DNA from: Cricetomys ansorgei
Taxonomy: Eukaryota > Chordata > Mammalia > Rodentia > Nesomyidae
DNA length: 64,000 bases
Reading direction: 5' to 3'
NCBI GenBank assembly: GCA_026225945.1
Contig: JAMJFZ010003624.1
Location: 7,168,001 to 7,232,000, forward strand
Under the pieces are notes generated by a model, which worked only from the letters and a program-made list of their open reading frames with translations, ran no database searches and was not told where the DNA came from. Below, piece by piece: positions 1 to 12,219 of this stretch. Both the position numbers and the translations under genes were made by a program. Every line of letters starts with the position of its first letter. Position 1 is the first letter of the stretch.

Positions 1-1511
1 TTGATGCTCAGTGGTTCTTCTACCGCTGAAGTAACACTAGGTGAAGCAATTGTGTGGAGATGGACACGGGCGTGGGGGAGGGGAGGAGTCCTTCACCAGA
101 ATCTCCTACAAGAGTCCTCAGTAGCGTCTGTGGGGGGCCAAGGCACGGGTTCTGGAAACAGGTTGATACCAGTGGCCTTAGGTTGTTCAGTTGGTCCCCC
201 CCACTTTAGCTGTGCCACCCCCAGACTAATGTGTTGAGTACTTGACACCCAGGCTCCTCTAGGGCTCCAATGAGCGACATACCAAGAACGGCATCCTCTC
301 TGAGCAAAAGTGATTACCTTCTAATTCCTGTGGACACCTGTGTACTCTAACTATGGTATGCCGTTGAGAGGGAAATCCAGCGGCTGATTCTGAGGAGACC
401 TTTAAGCAGATTTGGAAATCAAACAATCGGTTTCATCTGTCTGGGGAAATTAATGCAAACCGCCTCCCCCCCCACCCCCCAAAAAAAGCCTAAAGCAGGA
501 TGGTCAGAGTGAGAGAAGTCCTAAGTGAATGCATATTATCGACACGGGGCATGGTGTCCGGGGACTCAGACCCATGGGATCTTTATACAGCTCAGGCTCA
601 GAGGAACCGCAAAGCTTTCCTCAGGGGTTCAAGTGTGAGGGAGTGATCAATGTGTACGAAGACTAGCAACTGCAGCTTCATGCCCCACCCAGCTGTCCAT
701 AGCCTGAGACTTCGAGACTACAGAGACCTCCTCCCAAGAGCAGCCACCACCACCACCACCACCACACACACACTGCGCTGTACAGAGTAAGGAAGCTGAG
801 CTGAGGTTCCGGGGTGTGGTGGTAGTAGACGTTCTTGAGTCAGAGTGCACAGACCTCGCTTGACTACGGCTTTTCTGTACACGTGACTGTGTGTCTGTGT
901 GTCTGTCCTTTCTTCATCCCCTCGAATTCCCCAGTCAGGTTTCCAGATCCAAGCCACTCGGTTGCAGATTTTGCAAAGTCCAGAAGAAAACAGATCGCTG
1001 GGTATGTTAATGCCTCTAATTCCAGCTAACTCCAACTAATTCTTCTAACTCCAGGATCAGGAGTGCACTCCGTGAGATCCTGCCATTCACCAGGGTCCCG
1101 AGCTACGGTGGAGGAGCCCAAGCAGGCAGGCGGAGCGTGAAGCCCTGCACCTGACTCTAGATCTTATCAGCCAGGAAGAAGCAAGGAAACGATGACCACC
1201 GGTTTTCAAACAAGAGCAACAAAGAAAGTTGGTGCTTTGGTTTTGTGAAAGGGAAGGATCCTACTCTACCGTTTCTCCATGCACCCCCCAGTGACCAATT
1301 TGAACAGATATTGTGAGGGGCAGGGGAAGCCCTGAGTGAGCAGTCCTGAATGTATGCAGTTGACATGGCCATGGCATGGTCAGGGGACCAAGTGTGAGTG
1401 CTGACTGTGTGTGCAGAAAATTTCCATAGCTTATCCTACCCGCCCCCCCCACAACCCCCATCTATGGCCTGACAACTGCTCTTCTACAGGGACTGAACCT
1501 ACTGAGAGTCA
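1..1511. other. Unique non-coding stretch
   Basis: No recognised gene or interspersed repeat. It holds a C-rich run followed by A-rich sequence near 463-487 and a short CAC repeat listed separately. Open frames here are short (about 105 codons at most) and have no protein-like features. Confidence 0.6.
744..773. repeat. (CAC)n/(CA)n microsatellite
   Basis: About seven CAC triplets run directly into CA dinucleotides. The reverse strand reads as a valine/glycine-like low-complexity peptide, which explains the short open frames over it. Confidence 0.9.
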
Positions 1512-1835
1512 CTAAGCCTGCCTCCTGGTTCAGCTGTATGCAATAACCCTGCCTCCTCATTTGTATGCAATAGGCCCACCTGCTTGGTCAGCTGTATGCC
1601 GTAGCCCCGCCTCCCAGTTCAACTCTCTATAGTGACGTATACATACAGTGATGGTACAGCTGCTTTTCTCCGATACTGAGCTTTCTCCACCAGAGAGCAC
1701 GGCCCCCTGGATCCCAGCTCTTTTGCGCATGTGCGCCTGTCATTTCTTCAGTGTCTGTCCTTCTCTTCGTTCTCTCCCTGCCCCAGTCAGGTCAAGTCCC
1801 CAAAGCCGTTTGAGCACTTGGTGGCTTCCATGAAA
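1512..1835 (+). mobile_element. Possible LTR with degenerate tandem repeats
   Basis: Four imperfect units of about 28-38 bases alternate a GCCTCC-type box with TATGCAATA/TATGCCGTA (roughly 1512-1630). They are followed by a pyrimidine-rich segment with a GCGCATGTGCGC palindrome near 1726. Repeated CCGCCTCC/TATGCAATA boxes are typical of some rodent ERV U3 regions. I do not see a clear TG...CA boundary or target duplication, so an unrelated minisatellite is possible. Confidence 0.35.
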
Positions 1836-4261
1836 TGTGTCATCTGAGCCACAGAAAGTGACCGGTGGATCGTGTTTTAGACCTCTGGTTAAGCCTTTCA
1901 GTAGGCAATGTCCTGCTTCACCGTGGACCAGTCACTGTCCCAGTGGCCCAGCCTCGGTAACTGAACTCCACACTCAGCTTTTTAATAATAAGAAGCTAGC
2001 CATGGGGAGGTTGTTTTGGCAGCCGCTTTCTTACAGGTTGGGCCAAAACAGCCCAAGAAGAAAAAGTTACCTTGGAGTGGTGTGTTAGATTTTTAATGAT
2101 TCCTCTATGCCTATTCAATTGCTCTGTTTCTTTAACGTTGAAATTTAAAGCAATGATACTCCCTTAGCCACTTACTTAAGGAAAAAAAAAAAAAAGTGGG
2201 AAGGGTGGCTAGGAGAGGAAATGCAAAGGGCCTGCAGGAGGGACTGGAAGGTCCCATTTGGGGCTACACTCCTTAGTCTGGAGAGCCGGGCCAGATGTGG
2301 ACAGGATGCCCTTCCCAGGACAGAGTAGCACACCGCAGCCCCCAGAGCAGATCAGTTCCAGTTACCCTGCTCCTCCAGCAGCCAGAAAGGAAAGCTTCCA
2401 AGTCTCCTCTCTTTCCTCTTTTACCCCCATGACTCCAATCCGGTCCAACCAACCTTCTACATATCTAAAAAAGGATTCAGAAAGCTTCAGAATGGAAAGG
2501 GACATCAGACACGTGTCCCAGTACGCACATCAGGAAGTCACTTTTCAGTGAGTTCAACGACTCAGAGTTCATTTATCTCACCACATATCAAGTTTAGAAA
2601 GAGTCCTAGGAGAGAGTTTTGGTCAAGGCTGAAACGTTTGCAATTCTCTGTGATTTGTTTTTCCAACGTGCTTTACATCCCACGGTCAAATCCCCCTTTA
2701 AGCCTCACAAAGATGAGAAGGGGGTTGGTACCTGCCCACACCTATAATCAGCCTCGTAAAAGCTTCACAAACCACCAGACTTCCCTTTAAGTCTCATAAC
2801 TCTGCAGCAGATCTACAGTTACTCGATCTCCCAGGGAGGCTGGGAAAATGAGTGTGCTGGGATTCTCCGCCTCTGACCAAAAAGTAACAAGGGAGAAACG
2901 AATGAACTCTAGAATTGATCAGATGTTAGTGTTCATCATAAAAGGTGATGTGAAATCTAGCTGAAAATGCACAATTCCCCTTCGAGAAGTCCTTGAGAGG
3001 CACAGTCTGTGGATCTTCACGCAGCTTTAGAAAGCTCTTGTTTGGGTATGATAATCATGAAGATTAGTCCACTGTTGGTCTCTCTGGGGACCTCTGATTT
3101 CCCACAAAAGTTACACGAGTGTTCCTTCTGTACATAGTGACGTCTGAACATCACCTCGGACTAGAACAGCTGGTTCTTGTAGTGGAACTATTCTTCAGAC
3201 ATGACATGGTCAGCTGTGATGACCTGCAGGAGACCCTCGCAAGATCAAACCCATTAACACTTCCCCACAAAGCGGGGAGGACCCTCACTTGACATTCCAG
3301 CTGCTTGCTCCTTTCTGTCCCTCCCAACTATATATAATCTTCTCAGGCTGCATACAGTCTTGTGGAAGATTCTAGAGTATAGGAGATGGTAGAATGGGAT
3401 TGGGCCTCCCATGTTGGAGTGAGACTTTGGCAATTCAGCTACCTTTACGTCACCCATTCTTCTAAAGCTAACCGTTCACCAGTGCTCCTGAAAGTGATCC
3501 TAACAAATCCACTGACTTACCAAACTAGGCTTAGATGGAATAGTTTCTATAGTCCATTGGTCTTATCTGTGGCATATAGATGTTTTACTACCTGTTGACC
3601 TAGAAAAATTCACACAACCCCCTCTTACCTTTCCTGTGATGAAGGAGAATAAATGAAACTAGTTTCTGGCAGGCACATGCTGGTCTGCAAGGTGACATCA
3701 TCTGGAGGCCCCAAAAAACAACCATTGTCTTTTGATAGGACCCCAAACAATGGAACTCAAATTTGCTAACCTATAAATAGGCAGGAAGCCTGGAAGCTGA
3801 AGCCTTCTAGTCTGTAAAACACCACAGTAGAAGCAAGAAGGAGCCATTCTGAATCCCTCTGATGGAGGGAATTAAGTCTCAGGACACAGAGTTGGACCAT
3901 AGGCTTAACCCTCAAGCAGAAGATATCAGCTCTGGCCTCTTCAAGGCCATATCTGAGTGTCTTGAGCTGGCTTCTCACATAGCCATAGCTTTAGGCACAC
4001 CTAGATGCTCCCATTTCCCATCCTCATTTTTCTACAACAGTCAGAGTTAAACCCTGGCACGATTCCCTGATCAGAGGATATTGTCTTCTCATCCATGATT
4101 TGTCCTCTATGTCCTGAAATCCAAGACCAAATCCACAATGACAGCTCCAAGAAGTGCTGACCGAGGTCTGCGGCTCGAACTTTAATACAGTATCTTCTCA
4201 AGAACTGGGATGGGAAGGATTTCAACTGCCCATTGTTCTGTGTAAAGGATTCTGAGGGCTA
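1836..4261. other. Unique non-coding stretch
   Basis: No repeat family or coding signal was recognised. A14 at about 2181-2195 may be the tail of an unidentified retroelement. Otherwise the sequence is mixed-composition with low CpG content. Confidence 0.5.
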
Positions 4262-4831
4262 TTGCAGGGGAAGTTTATTTCTCGTTATGTTTACATAACT
4301 TTAAAATAATTGTTTTTTACATTGGTGAGAGAAGGACTAACACTTGGCAGTTTGTATTATCTGCAGGAGTTGGCTTTATGTAAATCTGTGATTAACATGT
4401 TTGCTTCTAATGATCTGCACCTGCTCACTGCTCTCTGGCCGAGCCTTTGTGGTTCACTGAGATCTCTGTTTGAAGAGCAAAGTTGCTGTGGAGGAATTCT
4501 TGCAGTCTCTTCTACAGTCTCAGGCAACAAGGAGAGAACACTCCTCTTGGGCCTTGAGTTCCCCGACATAAAGGTGACATGGTTCAGCTGCTAAAGGATT
4601 GTGGGATGAGACTCTGCTACAAGTTTTCTTCATTATGCAAATAGGCCTTTGGATGCGAGAGCGGTTTTTGTAACATCTGAAGAGCTTCTGTGTCAATAAA
4701 AACAGCTGAGATCAGACAATCGGGGTTCCACTGTCCAGCATGGCACTTGCCATGACAAGTGATTCTCTCTGCTGAAGTCTAACAGGGTTTGCATCTATGA
4801 AAGTGTCTTCTTGTCTTTGCAGACCCACACA
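4262..4831 (+). mobile_element. LTR-like repeat family, copy A (long form)
   Basis: Its ends match three other copies in the window (26.0 kb, 39.4 kb and, inverted, 56.6 kb). All share a GAAGTTTATTT start, a TGATCTGCACCTG box, an AATAAA-type signal (here AATAAAAACAGCTGAG) and a CTGCTGA(A/G)GTCT...AGGGTTTG end region. This copy is about 260 bases longer than the others; the extra DNA lies at roughly 4430-4690. The layout (TG start, polyadenylation signal near the 3' end, CACA end) suggests a solitary LTR. An RMER-type rodent family is my best guess, and I cannot name it with confidence. Confidence 0.6.
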
Positions 4832-5034
4832 TTAACTATTGGCTACAGTCTATGAAAGGGACCCTTCCATCCCCAAACCTTTCTACCGCCAATATGGACC
4901 TTCCTATACATAACGAACTGTTTCATTTTCTTTCTAGGTAGATAAGGACATTACTCATTGATTGCTCACCAGGTGGGCAAGCTCCAACATTTCGATTCTC
5001 TTATTGGTCCCCCAGAGATTTGCAGTAGATATCA

Positions 5035-5150
5035 GCACCCATTTTTCAGATCAGCACACTGAGGAGCAGGACAGTGAAAGGCCTTGACCTTCCCAGAGTG
5101 AACAAAATGAGAAAGATTCGAACCCTGTTCAGTCGCCCTTGGATGCCCAC
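5035..5150 (-). mobile_element. MIR SINE fragment
   Basis: The + strand reads like the reverse complement of MIR: CATTTTTCAGATCAGCACACTGAGG, then a CCTTGACC...GATTCGAACCC segment corresponding to the tRNA-related B box. It is highly diverged, as expected for this ancient mammalian SINE. Confidence 0.6.
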
Positions 5151-5667
5151 TTTCTCTGATCGGTAAGCACATTCAACCATGGTTGTGTGGTTTCTGTGAA
5201 CATTTCGTGTGGGTTTTCGTGGGTGCAGAGTTTCCGAGGGAGTGAGCGGTGCAGAGTCACTAACCCAAGAAACAGACTCTGGGGAAATATCTCCATGGTC
5301 CGAGTCTTTATTGTGGAGGGATATGGGTTTTTATGGAGAAAGTAGGGCGGGGCAGAAGGGGAGGCCCAATAGCATTGGTCTATGCCTACTAGACACTTCA
5401 ATCAGCCTATCTAAAGCTTGTTAATCAGAGAGGGCGGGGTAAAGGTCAGTAAAGGCCCAGTAGCTAATGTTGGTTAACAAGGTTTCCACAAAGACAGAGG
5501 AAGTGGATATTGCTCTGTGCGGCTTTTCAATCAGGTATGCCCGGACCGCCATTTAAAGGGCCACGCAGGCATGTGCTACTTCCAAGGTCCAGGTCCAGCG
5601 CTGGTGCTGAAACCTGCCTCTCTTTCCTGCCATCATGATCCAGTAGTTACCAACAGTTTTTGTCATT

Positions 5668-5671
5668 GTTA

Positions 5672-5722
<51 letters not shown>
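5668..5722. repeat. (TTA)n microsatellite
   Basis: About 18 nearly perfect ATT/TTA triplets sit immediately upstream of the L1 3' end at 5750. Confidence 0.95.
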
Positions 5723-5729
<7 letters not shown>

Positions 5730-5749
5730 CTTTAAAAATCTTTACTGGA

Positions 5750-6062
5750 CTGAGAAAAGCTGGGAATGAGGGAGGTGGTCTTCTCTAGGGAAGAGCACTT
5801 TATTGGTTGTACAGTGCCAAACGTGCAGTTCTGAAAAAATACATACAGATAGTATTATACAGACAAAATAGGCTATATTTAGGGTTGTATATACATATTC
5901 ATATACATATATGCATGCAATTACAATTTGTAAAATAGGAAAAAGAGACCATGAATTTGAAGGCAAGTAGGGAGGGGTGTATGGTGGAGTCGGGAGGGAG
6001 GAGAGGGAAGGGGAAAATGTTGTAATTAAATTATATGTTTAAAAAAAAAAAAAAAAAAAAAA
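5750..6062 (+). mobile_element. L1 3' UTR (rodent Lx/L1-type), with poly(A)
   Basis: The segment runs GAGGTGGTCTTCTCTAGGG...AGAGCAC, ATTGGTTGTACAGTGCCAAA, CATACAGATAGTATTATACAGAC, GAGACCATGAATTTGAA and a purine-rich GGGAGGAGAGGGAAGGGG tract. This is the recognised order of the rodent L1 3' UTR. It ends in an A-run of about 24 bases at 6039-6062. No ORF2 is attached, so it is a 5'-truncated insertion on the plus strand. Confidence 0.9.
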
Positions 6063-7429
6063 CCTTTGCTGGGCACATACCTAGAGCACCTTAGCCAATC
6101 ATAATGCCAGGATTGATAGAAGTCAGAATTTAAAAAAAAAAAAAAAGAAAATAATTCAGAGCAGGACATGTTCCACTTCCTGTCAAATCAGGGCATGCTT
6201 TATGTTTCTTAAAGGTATTTTTAAAGTAAATAGTAGAAGATGTCCAGGCCCCAACCCTGCTAATCCTCATTCAAGAAGTGTTGAAGCCGGTGAGCACGGG
6301 CCAGTCTCCAGTGCCCACAATGTGCCAGATGTTTGTGGTTGGGGAGCCCATTCCAGGGTCCAGGTTCATTTTCTGTTCAGCAGCCCCATGTTGGGTTATT
6401 TTGAGGTGTCCTGATCACAGGTTCCCATAGTCCAGCTGTTTCAGTAGTTCCTCTAGTCTTTGGCCTGGTATCTGAATACCTCTAGTACGCGGGGCCTCAC
6501 AGTATCCATCTGAATCCTGTGTGGCTTCCCATTCCCTCTCAGCATTACAGATTCCTTCCCTGGGTTAATCCAAAATCTGCCTCTGTCTCACAACATTGAC
6601 ATCAGCCCTGGTGTTCTTGGCAGTGTGAAGCACCGTCCCACCCTGTCCCAAAGAGGGAGATAGCACAGAAACCCATCCTTCAGGCTGTTGGCAACTTAGT
6701 CCTTTTCAAGATTTGTTTTCTGGGGAAAGTGGTCCAGCCCTGGGAGACAGACCTCAGTATTATTCGGGGAACAATGTGCTTACTGTGTGGACTGTGTTTT
6801 TGGACACAAACAACCTGCATTGCTTAACAGTTTTTGTGCAAACATGTTCTAATAGGCAGTAGTATGAGATTTGGTCATTTTAGCTCAAGGCCAAACTGGC
6901 TACATTTCAGGCTTGTAATAGAATCACTGGTTCCTAAGCACCCGTATCACCTAGCTTATTTGTTTTGTGTCCTGTAATGAGGCCTTTAACCTATTCTGAT
7001 ACCAGTAGGGCCTGATCGTCTGTGACTATTCCCATGTTCAAGGCAGAATTTTCCTGTCCGGTTCAACGCCTTTGCAACTCAGAAATAGACAAGGCCCTCT
7101 GTACGGAGATCTGCCAGGGACTCTTTCACAGGGCTGAACTCAGTGATGGGAGCGTTGCTTCCGTATCTCACACAGGGCTAGCCCACATTCCCACTAATAA
7201 TAACTTCCTAGCTACAGTCACTTCCTTGCTGTAATGGAGTTCAAAGTGCTTGCAGGAACTGCCTAATTAGACCGTATTATATTAGTAAGTCTGAGTGATG
7301 TGCCATATGATTAGCTCCGTTTGATAGAGAAAGGATGCTGGGAACGCAGAGCATGGGAAAGGAGAAGGAGCTGGGAATCTGCCCCCAAACTTCATTCAAG
7401 CTGTTTGGCAGTGCTTCCTCCTTTGTTCC
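6063..7429. other. Unique non-coding stretch
   Basis: No feature recognised apart from an A14 run at 6131-6144. Confidence 0.5.
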
Positions 7430-7771
7430 TAAGATGTGTCTCACCCATTCTTCAAAGTCTACTTCCTGAGGCGTCACCTTTCTGAAAACAGTTTTTCAAA
7501 GCTTGATGTATATGCCATTGCACTCAGCTCGATTCCTGTCTTTGTTTTCTAGGCAGGTGTTTGGGGACACATTAATTGACTACAGTTTAGTGTTTCAATT
7601 AGCTTTTACCCATCGGGTTCAGGATGAAAGTTCCTTAAGCCAAGGACTATGGGTTCTATTTCCTGTTTATCCCAAACTGCACTTGCATAAGAGGGGTGCG
7701 TCATAGAACGGGTGGACATGGCATTTATTAGATGAATTTTAGATGAATTAGATGAATTAGAATTAGATGGA
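7430..7771 (+). mobile_element. L2 3' end fragment
   Basis: The motif order fits the L2 3' end: a TTCAAAGTCTACTTCCTGAGG...CACC box (compare CTCAAATGCCACCTCCTC), then AAGTTCCTTAAGCCAAGGACTATG, then GCATTTATTAGATGAATT. The ATGAATTAG tail has expanded at 7727-7771 into a small tandem repeat. Confidence 0.6.
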
Positions 7772-7966
7772 TCTTTCCGGATCCCTTAGATGATGGGCAT
7801 GACACTATCGATTAATAATTCACATCTAGAATGTGATCCTGGAGAGGGCAACCGTCCACGATCACCATGGTAGCTGAGCATCTATGCCATGGTGTTATTT
7901 TGTAAGGAAGACTCCAGAAAGGGCAAAACTCTGTCTCTGTTTTCACAGGAACCTCCAGTCTCATGG

Positions 7967-8297
7967 TCTGGGTATTTGGAGGCTGCTATGACAAAGCATC
8001 ACGTGCTGGGTGCCTTAAGAACCACCAGACCTTTATTCTTATTGTTCTAGGGGCTGGGAAGTCCAAGGCAAGGGTATCAACAGAGTTAGTGACTATCGAG
8101 GGCAGGACACTCATAGCTCGTGTCTTCTTGCTGCATCTGTTTGTGGTGTCAGGTGCTAATAAGGCCCTTCAACCATCTTTTATAAGGGCAATAATTCTGT
8201 CAGGGAGGGCAGGATACGTCACCTCCTCAGCGCTCCACTTCTCAACACTTTTAAAAAGAAAATTCTCCTTTCAACAAATGAATTTCGAGGTGGGGTA
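7967..8297 (-). mobile_element. MLT1-type (ERVL-MaLR) LTR
   Basis: Read on +, the segment follows the reverse MLT1 order: GGCTGCTATGACAAAGCATCAC, CCTTTATTCTTATTGTTCTAGGGGCTGGGAAGTCCAAGG, TAATAAGGCCC, ending CAACAAATGAATTTCGAGGTGGGG. No internal proviral sequence is attached, so it is a solitary LTR. Confidence 0.75.
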
Positions 8298-8361
8298 GTA
8301 CCCAGACCACAGTACTCAGAGAAGAGAGAAGGGCACACTGCGGAGCTGCGCGCGGCATGGA

Positions 8362-8562
8362 ATCTGCAGCAGAGAGACGTGGGTTGAGTCTCTGGTCTTC
8401 CACTCAAGGGTAGCCTTCAACGGATGGCTTTAATTCTCAAATCTCCAGACATTTTAAAATCCAAACAATTATAGTGTAGAGATGATAAGTTATGTGATGT
8501 CTGGAAAAGCACTTAGCACAGTGGTTCATACTGAGTTAAGAATTAATAAATAGATTTCTGAA
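8362..8562 (+). mobile_element. MIR SINE, near full length
   Basis: A TGGGTTGAGTC box is followed, after diverged sequence, by AGATGATAAGTTATGTGATGTCTGG, AAAGCACTTAGCACAGTGGTT and AATTAATAAATAG. This matches the MIR core and 3' end order (AAGTGCTTAGCACAGTGCCTGG...CAATAAATG). The (ATT)n array after it is the expanded 3' tail. Confidence 0.75.
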
Positions 8563-8602
8563 CATTATTATTATTATTATTAATTATTATTATTATTATT
8601 AA
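8563..8602. repeat. (ATT)n microsatellite
   Basis: Two blocks of ATT triplets are separated by one AATT interruption. They lie directly on the 3' end of the MIR, a common site for tail expansion. Confidence 0.95.
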
Positions 8603-9599
8603 TGTGCTGCTAATTCTAAGTCAAGTTAAAACAAAATGGCACAGCAAAGGACATTTATGGAAGTTCAAAAAATGGCTGGAATGACATGAAGGAAAGATCT
8701 GCAAACAGCCTCGAAAGATGGCTGAGGTCCGAGGTTCCGGGAACTCAGAAGGTTGGAGGATGTCTCCAGGAAGGCATGAACCAGGCTGGGCGGGACAGGC
8801 AGGGACACTGTGGGCTGGGCTGGCTGAAATCAAAGATTTACTGGAATAATACTAACAGTACTAAGAAAAACATGAGCAATGGGACTACTCTGAAGAGGGC
8901 GGATTCCTTTCTTCAATAATGGGATGGAGATAAGAAGGGATGTTTTAAGGATTAGTCACCGAAGTTCTGAGACAAATTGCAAAATGAGAACAAACAATCA
9001 GAGGCCGGCGTTGCTGACGATGGCTCCGCTGCTGTCTTACTGATGGAAGACAAATTGGACACGGGCTTTCTGGAGAGCGCTTTGACTGGATTTGTTAACA
9101 ATCGTTAGTTTCTCTTCAAAGTGCTGATCCTGGAGCACCACATTCAGTTTTAATCAAAGAGTCAGAAAGAATTGTGTGTGCTAAACAATCCAAAAACCTT
9201 GGGTACAACTCAATGTGTCCACTGGTCATGAATTTCTTAGATATTCTAAGCACCAATATGCCCAGATTGTGTATTCTTTTTTTATAGAATTTCGATTTAA
9301 TCACGTAAATTTACGTGACTGATGTGGTACTGAACGTGAAAGAAGCTGGTTGATAAGAAGTTAAAAGTCATCAAAATGTTATCACAGTAAATTTGAAAAC
9401 CCTATGCATGCTTTCTAATGCACAGCAAGAGCTCTGGAAGAAGACAGATCAAAATTTTCACGGTTATTATCTCTGAAAAAGAGAAATGGGAAAGAAGGCT
9501 CCGGGAGACTTCTGTTTTGACCTACATTCTTTGTATTGCTTACTAAGAAACTCTATTAAGCTATTTCTCAAAGCCTACAAATAATTTTTTAAAATAATA
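8603..9599. other. Unique non-coding stretch
   Basis: No repeat or gene recognised. A palindromic ACGTAAATTTACGT occurs at 9303-9316. Confidence 0.5.
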
Positions 9600-9990
9600 T
9601 CTGCCGTAGTACAACCATATGCAGAAGGGGGTGGATGCCACTCAAAAAAATTAAGAATAGAGTTTCCCACACAATCCAGCTACTGCTGAGTATGTCAGGA
9701 AGTGATGTCAGGATGTTCGGTGTTATTGGCACCGCCACATCCGTTGCATCCCTATTCACAATAGCCAAGAAATCTAAGTGCCCCTTAACTGATGAACGCA
9801 CAAAGGAAATACGGTACATATACAGAGATCTATTCAGCCGCAAAATAATTAAAGTCTCCTATCTACAGCAGTGGGAGATCGTGTGCTAAGTGAAATAAGC
9901 CAGGCATAGAAAGACAAGTAACGACAAACTCTCCCTCTTACATAGGATCTAACAAACTTGGCCTCAGAAGTTGAGACTAGAATGGTAAAG
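9600..9990 (+). mobile_element. L1 fragment, 3' end of ORF2
   Basis: The segment follows L1 ORF2 3' sequence: TAGTACAACCATATGCAGAA, CACTCAAAAAAATTAAGAATAGA, TTCACAATAGCCAAGAAAT, AACTGATGAACGC...GTACATATACAGAG, CTATTCAGCCGCAAAATAA, GTGAAATAAGCCAG. Many frame-breaking changes are present, so it is a pseudogene fragment with no coding capacity. Confidence 0.85.
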
Positions 9991-10837
9991 CAGTGCGCTA
10001 CAATCTTTTACCCTCAATTTAGGGTAGAGAAAGGAAAGAAAGAGATCTTCAGTTTTACAGGCTGCCTTGATAGAGAATGAGAGAAAGGTAGAAATCTTCA
10101 CAGCCTCTTTTTAGGCTGTCCTAAGCTTGAAGAGACTAGCTGACAGCGAGTCAGACTAGCGTCTCAGCTCGTGGTCTGTAAACTCAGTCCCTCCAACCTT
10201 AGTTCTTTTAGGAATTATCACACTAACCACAGCAACCCAACAAACGCCCACCTGGACTCTGGGGGCTTCAGACTTTTTATAACCTAAGCCAAAAGTTCCC
10301 ATCAACCCATGAGGCACCTAATCCCCAAAACAAGCTCCAGGTGCCAGAACGACTGCACCTAACCAAATTATAGCCACCTGCATCAAGCATTCCAAACCCA
10401 ACTCGTAAACAGTTATGCCACAGCTGGGGTGGGAACACGAACTTAATCTAAGCGCCATTTTGCATTTTTAAAGAACCCAAAACAACAAAAACTTCTTCCA
10501 AGTGTTCCTCTACAGAATGACAGTTGCCAGAAGTTTTGGAGACCAGTAGTGGTGGTGGTGGAGGTGTGGTGGGGGTAATAGGGAAAATAGCTAGTGGGTG
10601 TTTTGGGGTGTTGTTGCACAGTAGAGTGATCACAGGTGATAAAAATATCCTGTACGTTTCTAAAAGGTAAACAAAAGATTTAAATTTTTACGCTGTAAAT
10701 AATAAATAATTGAGGAAATAGATCTGTTTAACTTGGGTCCAATGTTACATAATGCAAATATTTATGTAAATAGTACACGGTCTATCAATATATATAGGCT
10801 GTATGTTATCTTGTCTCAGTCAAAAATAATCTTAAAT
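9991..10837. other. Unique non-coding stretch
   Basis: No feature recognised, except a short GGT-rich run at about 10548-10575. Confidence 0.5.
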
Positions 10838-10912
10838 GGTTTTAATGTAGCTCAGGGTAGAGAGCTTGCCTGGCATTGGAAAAGCTCTGGGTTTGATCCC
10901 TTCTATCATCAT
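10838..10912 (+). mobile_element. ID-like SINE (BC1/tRNA-Ala related)
   Basis: TAATGTAGCTCAGGGTAGAGAGCTTGCCTGGCATT followed by GCTCTGGGTTTGATCCC matches the A-box and B-box order of the rodent ID core. The 3' A-rich tail is short and degraded. Confidence 0.8.
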
Positions 10913-11119
10913 TAAATATGTTAAAATATGTTATAAGATGCACCTGCCTTTTATTTGGAAAAAATATTCCCCAGTAAGTGTGTGTGTGGTGGGGGGGGAC
11001 GACGACACCACAAAATTTTGAAGCACTACGAACAAGCGCTTCACAAATATCGGTGCACACATAGAGCACACGCTGATGATCGCCTTGCTTCTGTGTGCTC
11101 TCCCCTTCATAGTCTCCGC

Positions 11120-11470
11120 AGTTAGCTTTTGCCACGACAATACTGCATAGCAAAGTACTCCAAAATTCGATGCCTGAAACAGAAACCACTCCTCCGATGG
11201 CGCGGGGCCGGTGGCCAGCCAGTCTAGGTTGAGTTAGCTCAGCAACGCTTATCTTCAAACTATAGGTTAGGCTCGGGGTTTCTGTGTGTGTCTCATAGTT
11301 CTTGGGCCAGGACTGTTAGCCGGGCTAGGTTCTTCTTGCAGTAACGGGAGAGTACCAGGGAGGAAGTGTCACCCCATGCCCTCCTTGACGCATCGATTTT
11401 CCGTTGGCACACTGTCTAGTCTGTCCACGTGGCCACACTTAAAACAGTGGGCGAGGGAGACGAACTTTTT
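11120..11470 (-). mobile_element. Probable MLT1-type LTR, diverged
   Basis: Read on +, ATACTGCATAGCAAAGTACTCCAAAATTCGATGCCTGAAACAGAAACCA resembles the reverse MLT1 start. A CTCATAGTTCTTGGGCCAGGA box and a CCACGTGGCCACAC box follow in the expected order. Divergence is high, so the call is tentative. Confidence 0.45.
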
Positions 11471-12172
11471 TTCTAGTGGAACGATCTGCAAAGTCACGTG
11501 GCAAAGGTTAGGATCATGGGAGGTAGGAGAAGTATTTGAGACCTCTAATGCAATGTACTACAATTTACATGAGTTTCTTAATTTTTCCTTCTATGCCAAT
11601 TTTTCCTTCAATGAGGATGTATTTTTCGCGAAAAAAACATTTACTATGCAATTCTTCAGAAAAGAGATGACAGAGAGTTGGGGAAGTGGTACCTTGCTGG
11701 CTTGGCCCAGAATCTTCTGTTTTGTGGACTGTCTCTGTTCTCCCCTGTTGTTCCCACCAGACTCTGCTCTCTTATCGGAACAACCTTGGAGGCTTTCCTC
11801 TCTCTTACCTTGACTCTCCCTCTTTGGTTATGTGGCTATGCACCTGGGAGAGTGTGCTAGCATGTTATATGATTTCCTGAGAAATATGAAACCATGAATA
11901 AGAATGGCAGGCAGTCATCGCTACCTAAGTGGGAACACAATGCAGTTACCAGAAGCCCTATCTGGAACATTTCACAGTGGTTCCCTGGTGGAACTGTGAA
12001 GAAAGAGTTCATCCAGCTGCAGATAGCCAGCTATGGAGGCCGCTAAATGTCGTGATGCTGAAGCGTTCAGCGGCATAACTCAGTGTTCGTACTCTTCCAC
12101 GTCTGGTGTCACGAAAGCACCAAATTACAGAAGGAATAGATTTAATGCTGCCTGCCTTGCCGTGACAGAGAA
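11471..12172. other. Unique non-coding stretch
   Basis: No feature recognised. Part of a 175-codon open frame (11286-11813 +) overlaps it but shows no domain and begins inside the probable MLT1. Confidence 0.5.

Positions 12173-12216
<44 letters not shown>
12173..12216. repeat. (AC)22 microsatellite
   Basis: Uninterrupted AC dinucleotides. Confidence 0.97.

Positions 12217-12219
<3 letters not shown>

Noticed and set aside
11286..11813. 175-codon plus-strand open frame
   Set aside because: It begins in MLT1-like sequence and shows no family resemblance, signal peptide logic or splice context.
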